A stretch of 64,000 nucleotides of DNA from Neobacillus sp. YX16 (GTDB lineage Bacteria; Bacillota; Bacilli; Bacillales; Cytobacillaceae): contig NZ_CP126115.1 in NCBI RefSeq assembly GCF_030123505.1, forward strand, positions 5,780,001 to 5,844,000, in the 5' to 3' direction. Of the stretch, positions 35,201-44,104 are shown piece after piece. Each line of letters opens with the position of its first letter. Position 1 is the stretch's first letter. Under the pieces are notes generated by a model. It worked only from the letters and a program-made list of their open reading frames with translations, had not been told where the DNA came from and did not search any database. The translations under genes and the position numbers were made by a program.

Positions 35201-36041
35201 CTTTCTCTCTTACCTTCACATTAAATTCTACTACATCTCCAACTGTTGCTTCCTTCATGCTTACACTTATGCTTTCAAATACACCTTCCCCACTTGTACC
35301 ACTAACTGAGAAATTTCCCTGCTGAAATAATTCTGATCCGTGAAGATCTGTGATATTTCCTCCGCCATAAAAAGCCATTCGAGACAAATGGTACTCTCCT
35401 GATTCTGAAACAGCATAAATTGGAATACTTCCCTCATATAAACCAGTCCCAATATTATAGGTTAGATTTATATGAATATCATTTTTTGTAATAGGTGCTT
35501 TATACCAGGCATCAATATAGTTTACCCCTACTGAGCCAGTTAGCTTTACACGTACCTTAACAATATCTCCTGCCGTTGCTTTCGATTTTTCCACACTGAC
35601 ATTTTCAAGCAAATCTTCTCCATTTGTTCCAGTAACCAAAAAATCTCCATTTACAAATAATTCTGATTCACGAAGATCACCTATGATGTTATTGTCCCCA
35701 TAAAAGACCATCCTAGATAAATGGTACTCTCCTGATTCTGAAACCGCATAAATTGGTATATTTCCCTCATATAAACCAGTCCCAATATTATAGGTTAGAT
35801 TTATATGAATATCATTTTTTGTAACAGGCGCTATATACCATGCATCAATATAGTTTACACTTGCCGGATCTATTAATTTCACACTTACCTTAACGGTATC
35901 CCCAGCTGTTACCACTTTATTATCCACACTTACATTTTCTATTATTGGATTTGTTACTTCCGCTTTTACATATCCATTGTTCACAGGTAGCATATTGGAG
36001 ATTAATAAGATTGTTAAAAATAAAATAATAGTTTTTTTCAT
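32235..36041 (-). CDS. CWB2-anchored surface protein with beta-sandwich repeat head
   Basis: 1268 residues. Signal peptide (1-27). About 30-475 is four copies of a ~110-residue beta-sandwich unit starting (L/F)(E/S)(N/S)(V/L)SV and containing TAGD-V-V and YNIGTGLYEG; copies 1 and 2 are nearly identical, copy 4 is most diverged and resembles a domain in the metalloprotease protein. Six Big_6 Ig domains follow (NEVTDKATSVTGQAEAG type), coded by about 249-bp repeats, then the CWB2 anchor (about 968-1268). The start is an ATG behind GGGGGAAA. No catalytic motif, so probably an adhesin or structural layer protein. The anchor is mosaic: 32809-32947 is identical to the gene at 37852, and the adjoining stretch matches the gene at 13721. 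Confidence 0.85.
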   Translation of the reverse strand: MKKTIILFLTILLISNMLPVNNGYVKAEVTNPIIENVSVDNKVVTAGDTVKVSVKLIDPASVNYIDAWYIAPVTKNDIHINLTYNIGTGLYEGNIPIYAVSESGEYHLSRMVFYGDNNIIGDLRESELFVNGDFLVTGTNGEDLLENVSVEKSKATAGDIVKVRVKLTGSVGVNYIDAWYKAPITKNDIHINLTYNIGTGLYEGSIPIYAVSESGEYHLSRMAFYGGGNITDLHGSELFQQGNFSVSGTSGEGVFESISVSMKEATVGDVVEFNVKVREKGEINYISLWVTSPVSFKTIYIDLYYNSESDSFVASLPIDSESELGDYNINRLTIYSSGVTYDYIDYENKLENGKFTVFSEENPPTFSSLSVSKNEAGSGESIDIIIGATDDTNLKSATVNYLSPSQSIVSIPLQYDGTYFRGEYYVDDNTELGNWTVDSVEIKDTNENITIVKASKTDLTAGSFFVKDVKAPMSPTVNEVTNQSTSVTGNAEGGSSVEVTVDGVVIGTGITGYDGKFSVSIPVQKADKELVITVKDKAGNVSVAATIIVKDVTAPDKPVVNEVTDKATLVTGQAEAGAEIEVKVNGLLIGNGTAGEDGKFSVAIPVQKAGVQLAITSEDKAGNVSAAATIVVKDVTAPDKPVVNEVTDKATSVTGQAEAGSKIEVKVNGLLIGYGTADTDRKFTVTIPVQKAGVQLAITSEDKAENVSAAATIVVKDVTAPDKPVVNEVTDKATSVTGQTEAGAKVEVKVDGSKIGSSTAGTDGKFTVTIPVQKAGAQLAVTATDKAGNVSEATTVVVKDVIAPGKPAVNEVTDKDSAVSGQAEAGSKVEVKVSGGVIGSGTAGTNGDFKVTIPVQKVGTELVVTVVDQAGNVSEGSKITVKDITAPGNAILDELTDRETVVTGTAELGATVIAKVSGAEIGRGVADSSGKFTITIPKQAAGKVVEVYAVDKAGNVSVAAKVSVNKKLVSLIGETRYATAVKVAQAGWKTADTVLLVNGFAIVDGLTATPLATAKDAPILLTAADSIPQVTLDEITRLKAKEIILIGGKGVITPKVESELVAKGYKVTRIGGQNRKDTSLLIAKELDKVIDVSTIYVAYGWGEPDALSIAAQAGLKKQPIILADKTAVPAETFAWLKTESLSDAYFIGGDGVVAPAIVSEVDRITSGNVLTNRLSGLNRHETNAKVISKFYPEAELTSILVAKSETASLVDALAAGPLAAKLGSPVLLVSSYVGLLPAQRSVLASKHSKYVHQIGGGVNPAAVSEAVQ
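33180..34600 (-). repeat. 249-bp tandem Ig-coding repeats
   Basis: Consecutive units of about 249 bp in the beta-sandwich surface gene. The pairs around 33830-34080 and 34075-34330 share long identical runs, such as the stretch coding DKPVVNEVTDKAT. They are related at DNA level to the array at 14620-15865. Confidence 0.85.
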
Positions 36042-36443
36042 AATATTTCCCCCGATTTGTCATTACATTTAATCAATCTTGAAAAGAGTTTACTATTTCG
36101 TTTTCTATAAAGGTACATCTTCTAACTCCCACTAGAACCAAAAGTAAACGGCCTAATTAACTAAGTCCTTTCAGCAAAATTTTACCACAATAAAATAAAA
36201 TGATTTGGATTTTTTTCCAGTTACTAATTATTTCTATTGTTAAGTAACCATCTTTCTATACTAAATTAAAGGTTTTTTTATACGAAGCACGCAGTTAAAA
36301 TATCGAGTTAATGCAGGAGCTATCGGACTACAGAAATTTCATTTTATAAAATAACAGAAAATTATAACTATCTGTAGAAGTAATAATCATAATGAGAAAA
36401 GATAATAATTACCGTGAATGCAATAACTTATTGAGGTGATAGT
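36042..36443. other. AT-rich intergenic region
   Basis: It separates the surface-protein gene (minus) from the HEPN-like gene (plus), so it must hold two divergent promoters. I could not place convincing -35/-10 pairs and see no repeat, relic or RNA. Confidence 0.5.
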
Positions 36444-37361
36444 ATGGAAAAGTTTATAGGCGTTGCTAGAAGATGGTATCAAAAAGCGGTAGATAGTAAT
36501 GATAGCTTTGATCAATTTATTAGTATTTGGATATCGTTTAATGCTATTTATGGCAGAAGAGATGGCAGTGAATTTAGAAAAATAAAGTCGATTATTAACG
36601 AATTTAACAGTGATACCATTACAAGTATATTAGCTTACGAAGAAGTTCGTTATTTCTACACGATTAGTCCTCCTATACAATTTTTAAATATGGACTTAGA
36701 AATTGAAGACACTGCTGATGCACAAAATAAACTAAATCGAAATATAAATAGAAGTCCGAAAATTGCACTAGAAAACTTAATGTACATCTTAAATAAAGTG
36801 AGAAACAATTTATTTCACGGCGATAAAAGGATAGAGAGAGCTAGAGATGTGGATATAGTGAAGAATGCTTACCCCATCGTAAAAGAAATCGTAAAAAGTT
36901 ATTTACGATTAGATTACCGTTTGGAGCCGATTAATAATGGAAGTGTATCAGCAACAGACAACTCAATTGAAAATATATTGACTGATAAAATTGATACTCT
37001 AAAGGAACAAATATCGAATCTTACAAATCATTACAGTACCTTGCCTAAAGATCACAAACATCCCGTTTCCATATTATTAGATAGAATTAATATGCAAGCT
37101 AATGGAATTGAGCCTGGTTTTACTACACCACAACAATTGGAAGCCATTCAACAGAATTTACTAAAATTATATGAACAGAATAAACCTGATGTTTTAAAAG
37201 ATACCGAGGAAGTCTTTAACTTTGTAAATAATAGAATGAGAGAAGTTATTGATAATGGCTGCACGGAAGAAGATGTAAATAAATTTTATAATGAATATAT
37301 TGAATTACAGAGGAAATATCTCGATAAGGGTTACGATTTAAAATTTATTTTTAGTGGATGA
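36444..37361 (+). CDS. HEPN-like protein (Apea-type)
   Basis: 305 residues, cytosolic. The N-terminal ~160 residues are helical and begin with DQFISIWISFNAIYG, a segment characteristic of Apea-like HEPN proteins. The end has VRNNLFHGDKR, matching the HEPN R-x(4)-H ribonuclease signature. The C-terminal part (about 165-305) is helical and charged (NILTDKIDTLKEQISNLTNHYSTL), possibly coiled coil. HEPN proteins often act as RNA-cleaving toxins or defence effectors. No partner gene (antitoxin, nucleotidyltransferase, NTPase) is adjacent, so its role is open. The start is an ATG behind GAGGTGAT; a terminator follows. Confidence 0.65.
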   Translation: MEKFIGVARRWYQKAVDSNDSFDQFISIWISFNAIYGRRDGSEFRKIKSIINEFNSDTITSILAYEEVRYFYTISPPIQFLNMDLEIEDTADAQNKLNRNINRSPKIALENLMYILNKVRNNLFHGDKRIERARDVDIVKNAYPIVKEIVKSYLRLDYRLEPINNGSVSATDNSIENILTDKIDTLKEQISNLTNHYSTLPKDHKHPVSILLDRINMQANGIEPGFTTPQQLEAIQQNLLKLYEQNKPDVLKDTEEVFNFVNNRMREVIDNGCTEEDVNKFYNEYIELQRKYLDKGYDLKFIFSG

Positions 37362-37415
37362 TATTCAATACTACTTTACTCTAAGTCCGATCATCCTTCA
37401 CAGTAGAGTTAAAAC

Positions 37416-37451
37416 TTAGGACCGGTAATAAATATATCCGGTCCTTTTTAT
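37416..37451 (+). terminator. terminator of the HEPN-like gene
   Basis: AGGACCGG / CCGGTCCT stem followed by T5. Confidence 0.85.
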
Positions 37452-37577
37452 TAGCAAGGTTTAATGGAATAGTTTTAACTTTTATATGTGTTTCAGAGGG
37501 TTTCACAATTACTAATAGCTTTTACATACCACATTTTATCCTAATAACGACATATCTCTTTTAATATCTCTTGCTTA

Positions 37578-37699
37578 TTACTCATCACCTACATTATTTA
37601 AAAGTTCTAGAACATCTTTAGCTAGCTCACTATTTGGATTTATTTCTAAAGCTTCATAAACATCTTCGTAAGCTTCATCTATTTCATTAAATAAATATA
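37578..37699 (-). pseudogene. TPR-like C-terminal relic
   Basis: The minus strand reads LYLFNEIDEAYEDVYEALEINPNSELAKDVLELLNN then VGDE and TAA. The A-Y/A-x-x-A-L-x-x-N-P pattern is that of a tetratricopeptide repeat. Upstream it runs into an 11-bp inverted repeat (37700-37728), and no start is seen. Confidence 0.5.
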
Positions 37700-37728
37700 A
37701 GAACCAACACGTTCCATGTGTTGGTTCT
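37700..37728. repeat. inverted repeat at the edge of the TPR relic
   Basis: Perfect 11-bp arms AGAACCAACAC / GTGTTGGTTCT with a 7-base loop. No good T-tail on either strand, so it may be a scar or the end of a small element. Confidence 0.5.
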
Positions 37729-37809
37729 GTTCTACTAATGTTAGCAATTTAAGATAACTTTTTTAGCAACCCCGTCCTATCTGCCGAAATGGTGTTTCTA
37801 TCTGCTAAC

Positions 37810-37849
37810 CCAAAAAGCCCCTCTTCAGAAAAAAGAGGAGCCCCTAGTC
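37810..37849 (-). terminator. terminator of the GLUG surface gene
   Basis: GGGGCTCCTCTTTT / AGAGGGGCTTTTT stem directly beyond the stop, T5 on the minus strand. Confidence 0.8.
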
Positions 37850-37851
37850 CA

Positions 37852-40800
37852 TTATCTCTGCATTACCTCACTCACAGCCTCCGGATTAACCCCTCCGCCG
37901 ATTTGGTGAACGTATTTTGAGTGTTTACTAGCCAAGACTTGCCTCTGGGCTGGTACCAGTCCTACATAAGAAGAAACTAATAGGACGGGCGAGCCAAGTT
38001 TTGCCGCTAACGGTCCCGCTGCCAACGCATCTACTAAACTAGCTGTTTCTGACTTGGCTAAGAGAATACTTCTTAGTTCTGCATCAGGATAAAATTTGCT
38101 GATGACCTTAGCATTCGTTTCGTGGCGATTCTGGCCGCTTATTCGATTTGCGGAGACATTTCCAGACGTGATCCTGTCAATTTCGCTCACAATCGAAGGT
38201 GCCACAACCCCGTCTCCACCAATAAAATAAGCATCGGACAAGGATTCCATTCTCAGCCATTCAAACGTTTCTGCCGGCACAGCCGCCTTATCTGCCAGAA
38301 TAATAGGCTGCTTTTTCAAGCCTGCCTGTGCGGCAATCGATAACGCATCCGGTTCACCCCAGCCGTACGCTACATAAATCGTGCTGACATCCACCAATTT
38401 ATCGAGTTCCTTTGCGATTAACAGCGAAGTATCTTTTCGGTTCTGACCGCCAATCCGAGTGACTTTATAGCCCTTCGCGACTAATTCACTCTCCACTTTT
38501 GGAGTAATAACTCCTTTACCACCGATTAAAATAATTTCTTTCGCCTTTAAGCGTGTGATTTCATCCATGGTTGACTGCGGAATCGAATCGGCTGCTGTCA
38601 ATAGAATCGGAGCCTCCTTCGCCGTTGCCAATGGTGTCGCCGTTAATCCATCCACAATCGCAAACCCGTTGACTAACAATACGGTGTTTGCTGTATCCCA
38701 GCCTTCCTGTGAAACCTTAACGGCCGTAGAATATCGATTACTTCCAATTAACTCTTGGAATTTTGACGTTACCACGATTTTCGAAGCTTCACTCACATTG
38801 CCGTCAAGATCCTCGGCATACACTTCCACCGTTGTTCCCGCTGGAAAGCTAGAAGGAAGATAGATGGAAAACGTCTCATCAATCCCTAAAAATTGTCGAT
38901 GAATTTCTTTATCCGACACTTTTACAATGACGGTTGATAAAGGTTCTATCGTTCCAGTCAACGTCCACTCACGATCAGTAAGCTCGTGTACAACTGGTTT
39001 TCCTGGAGCTGTTACATCTTTGACAAGGACACCTGTACTATCGCTGCTATTTCCTGCTTTGTCCACAGCATAAACATATAACGTCCTTCCTGCTTGCTGA
39101 ACTGGGATGGAGATGGTGAACGATCCATCCTCCTTCGCTGTGGCAGACCCAAGCGTATCTTGACTAAAATAAACATACACAACCGCCCCAGGCTCCGTGG
39201 TCCCTGTCACAACGGTTGATTGATCCGTGACCTCATTGACGGTAGGTCTTACAGGTGCGGATACATCTTTTACAGTAACACTTGTCCCATCACTTACATG
39301 CCCTGCTTTATCAGTAGCCGTTATGACCATTTTGGTCCCTGCTTGTTGTACAGGGATTGCCACTGTAAACTGGCCATCCGTACCCGCTGCTCCAGTATAT
39401 TTGTCCGAACCATTGACGAGGACATTTATTGTTGCATCCTTCTCAGCTGTACCGGTTACATCCACAGACTGGTCCGTAACTTCATTTACGGTTGGCTTAG
39501 CCGGTGCCGTGATATCTATTACAACCACTTTTGTACCTTCACTCACATTTCCCGCTCCGTCTTTTGCAGTCACAATGAGTTCTGTCCAAGCAGCCTGTTC
39601 ACCGATATACACATCAAAATAGCCAGCTGTATCTTCGGCATTATTTCTTCCAATAATGGAACCGTTTTTCCATACCTCAATGATAGAATTAGGCTCTGCA
39701 TTTCCATATAAATAGTAATCATTTTCATTGACTTCATACACTGCCGGCTTTAACGGCGGCGTAACGTCTTTTACATTCACACTAAATGAAGTGTTAAAGC
39801 CTTGATAGGTAATGGTTACCGTTTGACTGCCAATATGATTTTTATTATACCCGCTAATCATATCCGGGGTTACTACAACATCTGATTTATTAAAGAAGTT
39901 TGAAGTAACCGTAATCACCGCACCGGTTACATCCAATTCTTCCCCATCCAAATAGGTCAATTTTTGCGGCGGAGATTTTAAAGCAATTCCTATATTTTTT
40001 TCTACTCCAGAAAAGGGAGCAGCAAGTAGTTTAGGAAGCTTATAATCTTCATTTCCATCAATGGTCCAAACGGTAATAAAATCAAAACCTACAAACGTAT
40101 TCGGCGAGCTCATTTCTTCTGCCGTTTTTTTCAATGTACCGGTTTCGTCACCGCTGCCAGCGCCCTTACTTTGCTGATCCCAATAATAGCTGTTTATAAT
40201 CATTCCTGTATTTTCTCCAACAATACCGCCTGCCCTAGATGCGCTGCCCTTAACCAAACCGGCATTATAGGAGTTTTCGATTGTTCCGGCATTACTGCTT
40301 GCAATCCCGCCTCTTGCGTAGCCACCTGTAATATCGCCTATATTAAACGTATTGCTGACCTTTGAACTAGAGTAAATGCTTGCGAGAATTCCTCCGCCCC
40401 TTGACCCTGCTTCGATAGAACCTGAATTATAGCTTTTCATAATAGTAGATTTAGATATTGTTCCACTAATCCCGCCTGCATTTGATTCTGATTTAATCAA
40501 TCCTACATTATAACTAGACGTGATCACTCCAGTCGTCAGCGACCCTGCAATCCCCCCTGCTATTCCTAAGGATGTGCCTGTGGCAGTAACGGTTCCACTG
40601 TTATGCGAACTATCCACTGACGTTTCGTTAAACTCTCCAATGATGCCGCCCGTCTCGTAATAACCCTTTATATTACCTGTGTTCTCAGTGTTTTTGATGA
40701 CAGCAGATATTCCATAGGCTGCAATCCCCCCAGTAGTAGAATATCCGGTTATATCTCCCGTGTTATAGGAATTGCTGATTTCTGAACCAGAGAAAAAGGC

Positions 40801-41508
40801 TGTAATCCCACCTGCACTGCTTGTGCCAGTCACATTTCCGTCATTATAGCTGTCTGTTATTTTAGATGGGTCATATTCGACACCACCTACGATACCTCCT
40901 GCATCCTCTGCATTCACATCTCCAGTGTTATAACTGTTTTGAATCGTAGAATACCTGGCAAATCCGGCTAAACCGCCAGCATATGATGCGAATAGTGATG
41001 TAGCTTCAACATTGCCGGTATTATAGGAGTTGCTAATCGTGGCATAATTGTCTGCATACCCAGCAATCGAACCGGCATACGCCTTAGCAGTAGTGGAATC
41101 CAAAGAATTATTCTCTACCTTTACGGAACTAGCCACCATTCCCAGGTTTTTAATTTGTCCCTTATTTACGTACCCAAACAGTCCGGCATAAACATCCTGG
41201 CCAGAGGTTATCGCAATTTTCATCCCTGCTATTTTATGGCCATTACCATCAAAAATCCCCTTAAAGGGGGTACTTTTATTACCAATTGGCTCCCAATTAG
41301 CAGCACTCAAATCAAGGTCGTTCATTAAAATATAGCTGCCTGCTAAATTATTTCGAACCTTATTCAGGTCTTCTGGAGAATAGATGCCAATATATCCTGC
41401 TGGTACCTCTTCTGCTTGTACCTCGCTGACAACCCATGATAACCCTTGTGGTGCACTTTGCAAAAAAAGCACCAAAGCAGCCAAAATGGTGAAAACTTTC
41501 TTTATCAT
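37852..41508 (-). CDS. CWB2-anchored surface protein with GLUG-repeat head
   Basis: 1218 residues. Signal peptide (1-32). Residues 45-100 start as AGYIGIYSPEDLNKVRNNLAGSYILMNDLDLS and then about 100-470 hold some eleven GLUG-type repeats (AGGIAGSxxxxxIxNSYNTGxIxG), the repeat of IgA peptidase-type and other adhesins, forming a beta-solenoid. A Big_3-like domain (about 500-580, LTYLDGEELDVTGAVITVT) and four Big_6 Ig domains lead to the CWB2 anchor (about 920-1218). The start is an ATG behind AAGGTGGG. Likely an adhesin. It is the most diverged of the five shared anchors except for a 139-bp block identical to the gene at 32235. Confidence 0.87.
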   Translation of the reverse strand: MIKKVFTILAALVLFLQSAPQGLSWVVSEVQAEEVPAGYIGIYSPEDLNKVRNNLAGSYILMNDLDLSAANWEPIGNKSTPFKGIFDGNGHKIAGMKIAITSGQDVYAGLFGYVNKGQIKNLGMVASSVKVENNSLDSTTAKAYAGSIAGYADNYATISNSYNTGNVEATSLFASYAGGLAGFARYSTIQNSYNTGDVNAEDAGGIVGGVEYDPSKITDSYNDGNVTGTSSAGGITAFFSGSEISNSYNTGDITGYSTTGGIAAYGISAVIKNTENTGNIKGYYETGGIIGEFNETSVDSSHNSGTVTATGTSLGIAGGIAGSLTTGVITSSYNVGLIKSESNAGGISGTISKSTIMKSYNSGSIEAGSRGGGILASIYSSSKVSNTFNIGDITGGYARGGIASSNAGTIENSYNAGLVKGSASRAGGIVGENTGMIINSYYWDQQSKGAGSGDETGTLKKTAEEMSSPNTFVGFDFITVWTIDGNEDYKLPKLLAAPFSGVEKNIGIALKSPPQKLTYLDGEELDVTGAVITVTSNFFNKSDVVVTPDMISGYNKNHIGSQTVTITYQGFNTSFSVNVKDVTPPLKPAVYEVNENDYYLYGNAEPNSIIEVWKNGSIIGRNNAEDTAGYFDVYIGEQAAWTELIVTAKDGAGNVSEGTKVVVIDITAPAKPTVNEVTDQSVDVTGTAEKDATINVLVNGSDKYTGAAGTDGQFTVAIPVQQAGTKMVITATDKAGHVSDGTSVTVKDVSAPVRPTVNEVTDQSTVVTGTTEPGAVVYVYFSQDTLGSATAKEDGSFTISIPVQQAGRTLYVYAVDKAGNSSDSTGVLVKDVTAPGKPVVHELTDREWTLTGTIEPLSTVIVKVSDKEIHRQFLGIDETFSIYLPSSFPAGTTVEVYAEDLDGNVSEASKIVVTSKFQELIGSNRYSTAVKVSQEGWDTANTVLLVNGFAIVDGLTATPLATAKEAPILLTAADSIPQSTMDEITRLKAKEIILIGGKGVITPKVESELVAKGYKVTRIGGQNRKDTSLLIAKELDKLVDVSTIYVAYGWGEPDALSIAAQAGLKKQPIILADKAAVPAETFEWLRMESLSDAYFIGGDGVVAPSIVSEIDRITSGNVSANRISGQNRHETNAKVISKFYPDAELRSILLAKSETASLVDALAAGPLAAKLGSPVLLVSSYVGLVPAQRQVLASKHSKYVHQIGGGVNPEAVSEVMQR

Positions 41509-41640
41509 ATAACTTTCCCACCTTCTAGTTTCAAGTAATCCCTTTATCCTATCTATAAATATAGTATATCAAGAGAAACTGAATACTTAAACAAGGTTTA
41601 AGGATTTGGCAATTTCATCCGACCATGCCAATAGGTGTCC

Positions 41641-41702
41641 ATAGGGACGGTTCTCACGGTTTTTTTTAATGGTTAGTGTTGCCACTAGAACCGTCCCCAT
41701 TG
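41641..41702. repeat. REPIN-like repeat B, short form
   Basis: GGGACGGTTCT / AGAACCGTCCCC arms, with a different spacer from the other short forms (TTTTTTTTAATGGTTAGTG). Confidence 0.8.
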
Positions 41703-41796
41703 TCTCATTTATTTCTAATGATTCTATCCTTTTATTCTCATTTTCGTTGGATATATTGAAAGTGTAGAAAAAATCAGAAACAGGGAGGAAATAAAA

Positions 41797-42282
41797 ATGA
41801 AAAAGAAGATGATTATTGGTAGTTTATCAGCATTATTAATTTTTGGCGGTGCGGCTGCTGTCGGGGCTTCAAAAGGTGGGACCCAGCCAGATGATTCTAT
41901 TCATCCAGATGACAAAAATACTTCTACTATTGTAGATCAACATTACTTACCTGCAATTTCCGCAGGACAAGAAATTGAGTTGGAAACCAAGCATGGCAAA
42001 ACCTTCTTTAAAGTGGAGACAGACGATTCTAGCCACAATTCCTCTAGTCAGTCCACTACTGGCACAAACTTATCGATTGATGAGGCAGCAAAAATAGCAC
42101 TTAACAAAGTTAATGGAACAGTCGCAGAAGTTGAAAAAGAAATGGAACATGGCAGACTAGAATTTAAATTTGAAATTCAGTCTAATCGTGGCGAAGCAGA
42201 CGTTCGGGTTGATGCCCAAACAGGTGAAGTAACAAGAGTTGAATTTGATGATGACGATAATGATGGTCAGGATGATCGATAA
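41797..42282 (+). CDS. secreted PepSY-domain protein
   Basis: 161 residues. A signal peptide or anchor (KKKMIIGSLSALLIFGGAAAVGAS) is followed by a polar, Ser/Thr-rich linker and a C-terminal PepSY domain (about 95-155): LSIDEAAKIALNKVNGTVAEVEKEMEHGRLEFKFEIQSNRGEADVRVDAQTGEV. The end is very acidic (EFDDDDNDGQDDR). PepSY proteins are thought to modulate extracytoplasmic proteases or bind wall components. The start is an ATG behind CAGGGAGG. Single gene with its own terminator. Confidence 0.85.
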   Translation: MKKKMIIGSLSALLIFGGAAAVGASKGGTQPDDSIHPDDKNTSTIVDQHYLPAISAGQEIELETKHGKTFFKVETDDSSHNSSSQSTTGTNLSIDEAAKIALNKVNGTVAEVEKEMEHGRLEFKFEIQSNRGEADVRVDAQTGEVTRVEFDDDDNDGQDDR

Positions 42283-42344
42283 ACGCTAATCCAAACCCAA
42301 GTGTAGGGCGTTCTTTAAATGCTATTAAACACCCCCTGCCATAA

Positions 42345-42382
42345 AAAACTCCCGAGTGAAGACCCGGGAGTTCATTTTATTT
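42345..42382 (+). terminator. terminator of the PepSY gene
   Basis: AACTCCCG / CGGGAGTT stem, then CATTTTATTT. Confidence 0.75.
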
Positions 42383-42486
42383 AGAATATCTACTTTATAA
42401 TTACTAGGGGAATAGCTAAAACTTTCTGGGGATGTAATGTTAACCCGCTCTCCTGCCGTAATAATTGTCATTTCGACTAAATTTCT

Positions 42487-42592
42487 TATAAAAAAATATA
42501 ATCAAACGATTGATTATATTTACTCTAATCCCTTTTAATATAAGATTTTTGAATATTTCCCAGGAAGTTTTTTGTCGTAGAATGGGTTTGTT
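42487..42592. repeat. interspersed repeat A, copy 5 (diverged right end)
   Basis: ATAATCAAACGATTGATTA followed by TAATCCCTTTTAATATAAG and CCCAGGAAG aligns with the right palindrome and tail of copy 2. The left part is missing. 42593-42860 has no recognised feature. Confidence 0.55.
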
Positions 42593-42880
42593 TGTTCCTC
42601 TAGGTCTCAACAATTTTTGCATCAAGTTCCTTTTAGACAAACCCCTCTTATGTCAAATCGATCCCCCACCATTAATAGGGATTATTACCACTGGGTTGGA
42701 ATTGATATCTGTTCAGCCTTAAACTCTTAATTGCTACCATTTATATTTTTCTTTATACTCCATTTGGTAAATCCAAGGAAACTGTTATTATTAAGTTAAA
42801 TAATATGTAAATGTACCTAATTTGCAATTGTTATTTGGTAATCTTTTTTTAAAAGAATAATAGATATTCAGGGGGAGAAA

Positions 42881-44089
42881 ATGGAAAAGAAAGTATTTTT
42901 GTTTACTTTATTATTTTTGTTGCTATTCGGAACGTTTGCCTCAGCACATTCTGGGAGAACAGATTCTAGCGGTGGACACAATTGTAGTGAGAAATCAAAA
43001 GCCAAAGGTCTTTGCACAGGCTATCACTATCATAACGGAGGTGGAAGTTCAACAAGCAGCGGGGCTACCATCGTTAATACCGAAAAAGATTGTACAGATT
43101 TCGCTAGTTATGATGAAGTCGTTGAGTATTGGAATAAAAAAGGATATTCCGCAACGAATGACCCAGAAAATTTGGACGGTTGGGGAAATGGTGTCGTTGA
43201 CGATGGGATACCATGTGAAGTCCCTAGTGGATACGATAAGACAAAGATAAATAATAGTGCTGAACAAATTCAGCATAAACAAGAGGAACAAGACCTAGCG
43301 AGTGGTGAACAAGCAGGATATCCAAATGGGGTGAACGATGGATATCAAGAAGTCACAAGTAATAATGTTGCTTCAACAGGTTCAGAGGCATATAAAGTAG
43401 GATATGCTACGGGTTATAACAAGGGGTACGATGAAGGAAAAACGAAGATAACCGGTGAAAAAACCAAGGCTACCAGTGATGGGTATGCTCTAGGACAAAT
43501 ACAAGATGCTATCAAAATTCCAGCGAGTTATATAAACCATGCAGGATTAAAGCAGTCCTTTGAAGGCGGTTTTAATAAAGCGGTTACCGAGCGAGTAGAA
43601 GCTAAGAAAAAAGAATACAAGGAATTGGGTTACACTGACGGAACAAAGGATGTTAACAATGTTCCTAAAGACATCGAAGAAGCATTTGTAAATGCATACC
43701 TGGAAGGATACAATTCAGCCCAGCAAGAACTAAAGGACGAGTATCTTAAACAAGGATATGAAGCTGCGTTTACCATATTGAAATATACGAAACCTAATTT
43801 AGAAAATGAAAAATTCATTGCTTGGTACAAAGAAGGTTTTGAATCCAATACAGAGGTTAAACAAATAAGTGCGGCAGGACTTGCTTTAGGAAAGGCAGGC
43901 GACTCCTACAACCTACCTTCAAAATACAAAAGCGGCGAAGTCATCTTTCAACATCACTATGAATTAGGATTGAAGGAATACGAGGAGCAGCAAAGCGACA
44001 ATCAAAAAGCGGCAGTTGGTGGTGTCGGAGCATTAGCATTCGTTTGGTTAGGCAGAAGATTTTATATTGCGAAAAAAATGATAGGTTAA
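42881..44089 (+). CDS. secreted YHYH/excalibur-type protein with GY-repeats and C-terminal anchor
   Basis: 402 residues. Signal peptide (1-22). Residues 22-52 are a YHYH-type metal-binding module (HSGRTDSSGGHNC ... GLCTGYHYHNGG). About 65-115 resembles an excalibur Ca-binding domain (DCTDFASYDEVVEYWNKKG, ending DGWGNGVVDDGIPCE). About 130-375 contains loosely repeated segments with G-Y/F-x-x-G: GEQAGYPNGVNDGY, YKVGYATGYNKGYDEG, YTDGTKD, YLEGYNSAQ, WYKEGFES. A C-terminal hydrophobic stretch (VGGVGALAFVWLG) followed by RRFYIAKK looks like a membrane anchor. The start is an ATG behind GGGGGAG. Probably a wall-surface metal-dependent protein; a 55-residue gene follows 15 bp downstream. Confidence 0.75.
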   Translation: MEKKVFLFTLLFLLLFGTFASAHSGRTDSSGGHNCSEKSKAKGLCTGYHYHNGGGSSTSSGATIVNTEKDCTDFASYDEVVEYWNKKGYSATNDPENLDGWGNGVVDDGIPCEVPSGYDKTKINNSAEQIQHKQEEQDLASGEQAGYPNGVNDGYQEVTSNNVASTGSEAYKVGYATGYNKGYDEGKTKITGEKTKATSDGYALGQIQDAIKIPASYINHAGLKQSFEGGFNKAVTERVEAKKKEYKELGYTDGTKDVNNVPKDIEEAFVNAYLEGYNSAQQELKDEYLKQGYEAAFTILKYTKPNLENEKFIAWYKEGFESNTEVKQISAAGLALGKAGDSYNLPSKYKSGEVIFQHHYELGLKEYEEQQSDNQKAAVGGVGALAFVWLGRRFYIAKKMIG

Positions 44090-44104
44090 CAGAGGAGGCT
44101 TGAA

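Noticed and set aside
42510..42722. 70-codon plus-strand frame
   Set aside because: It overlaps repeat A copy 5, has no ribosome binding site, and resembles no protein.
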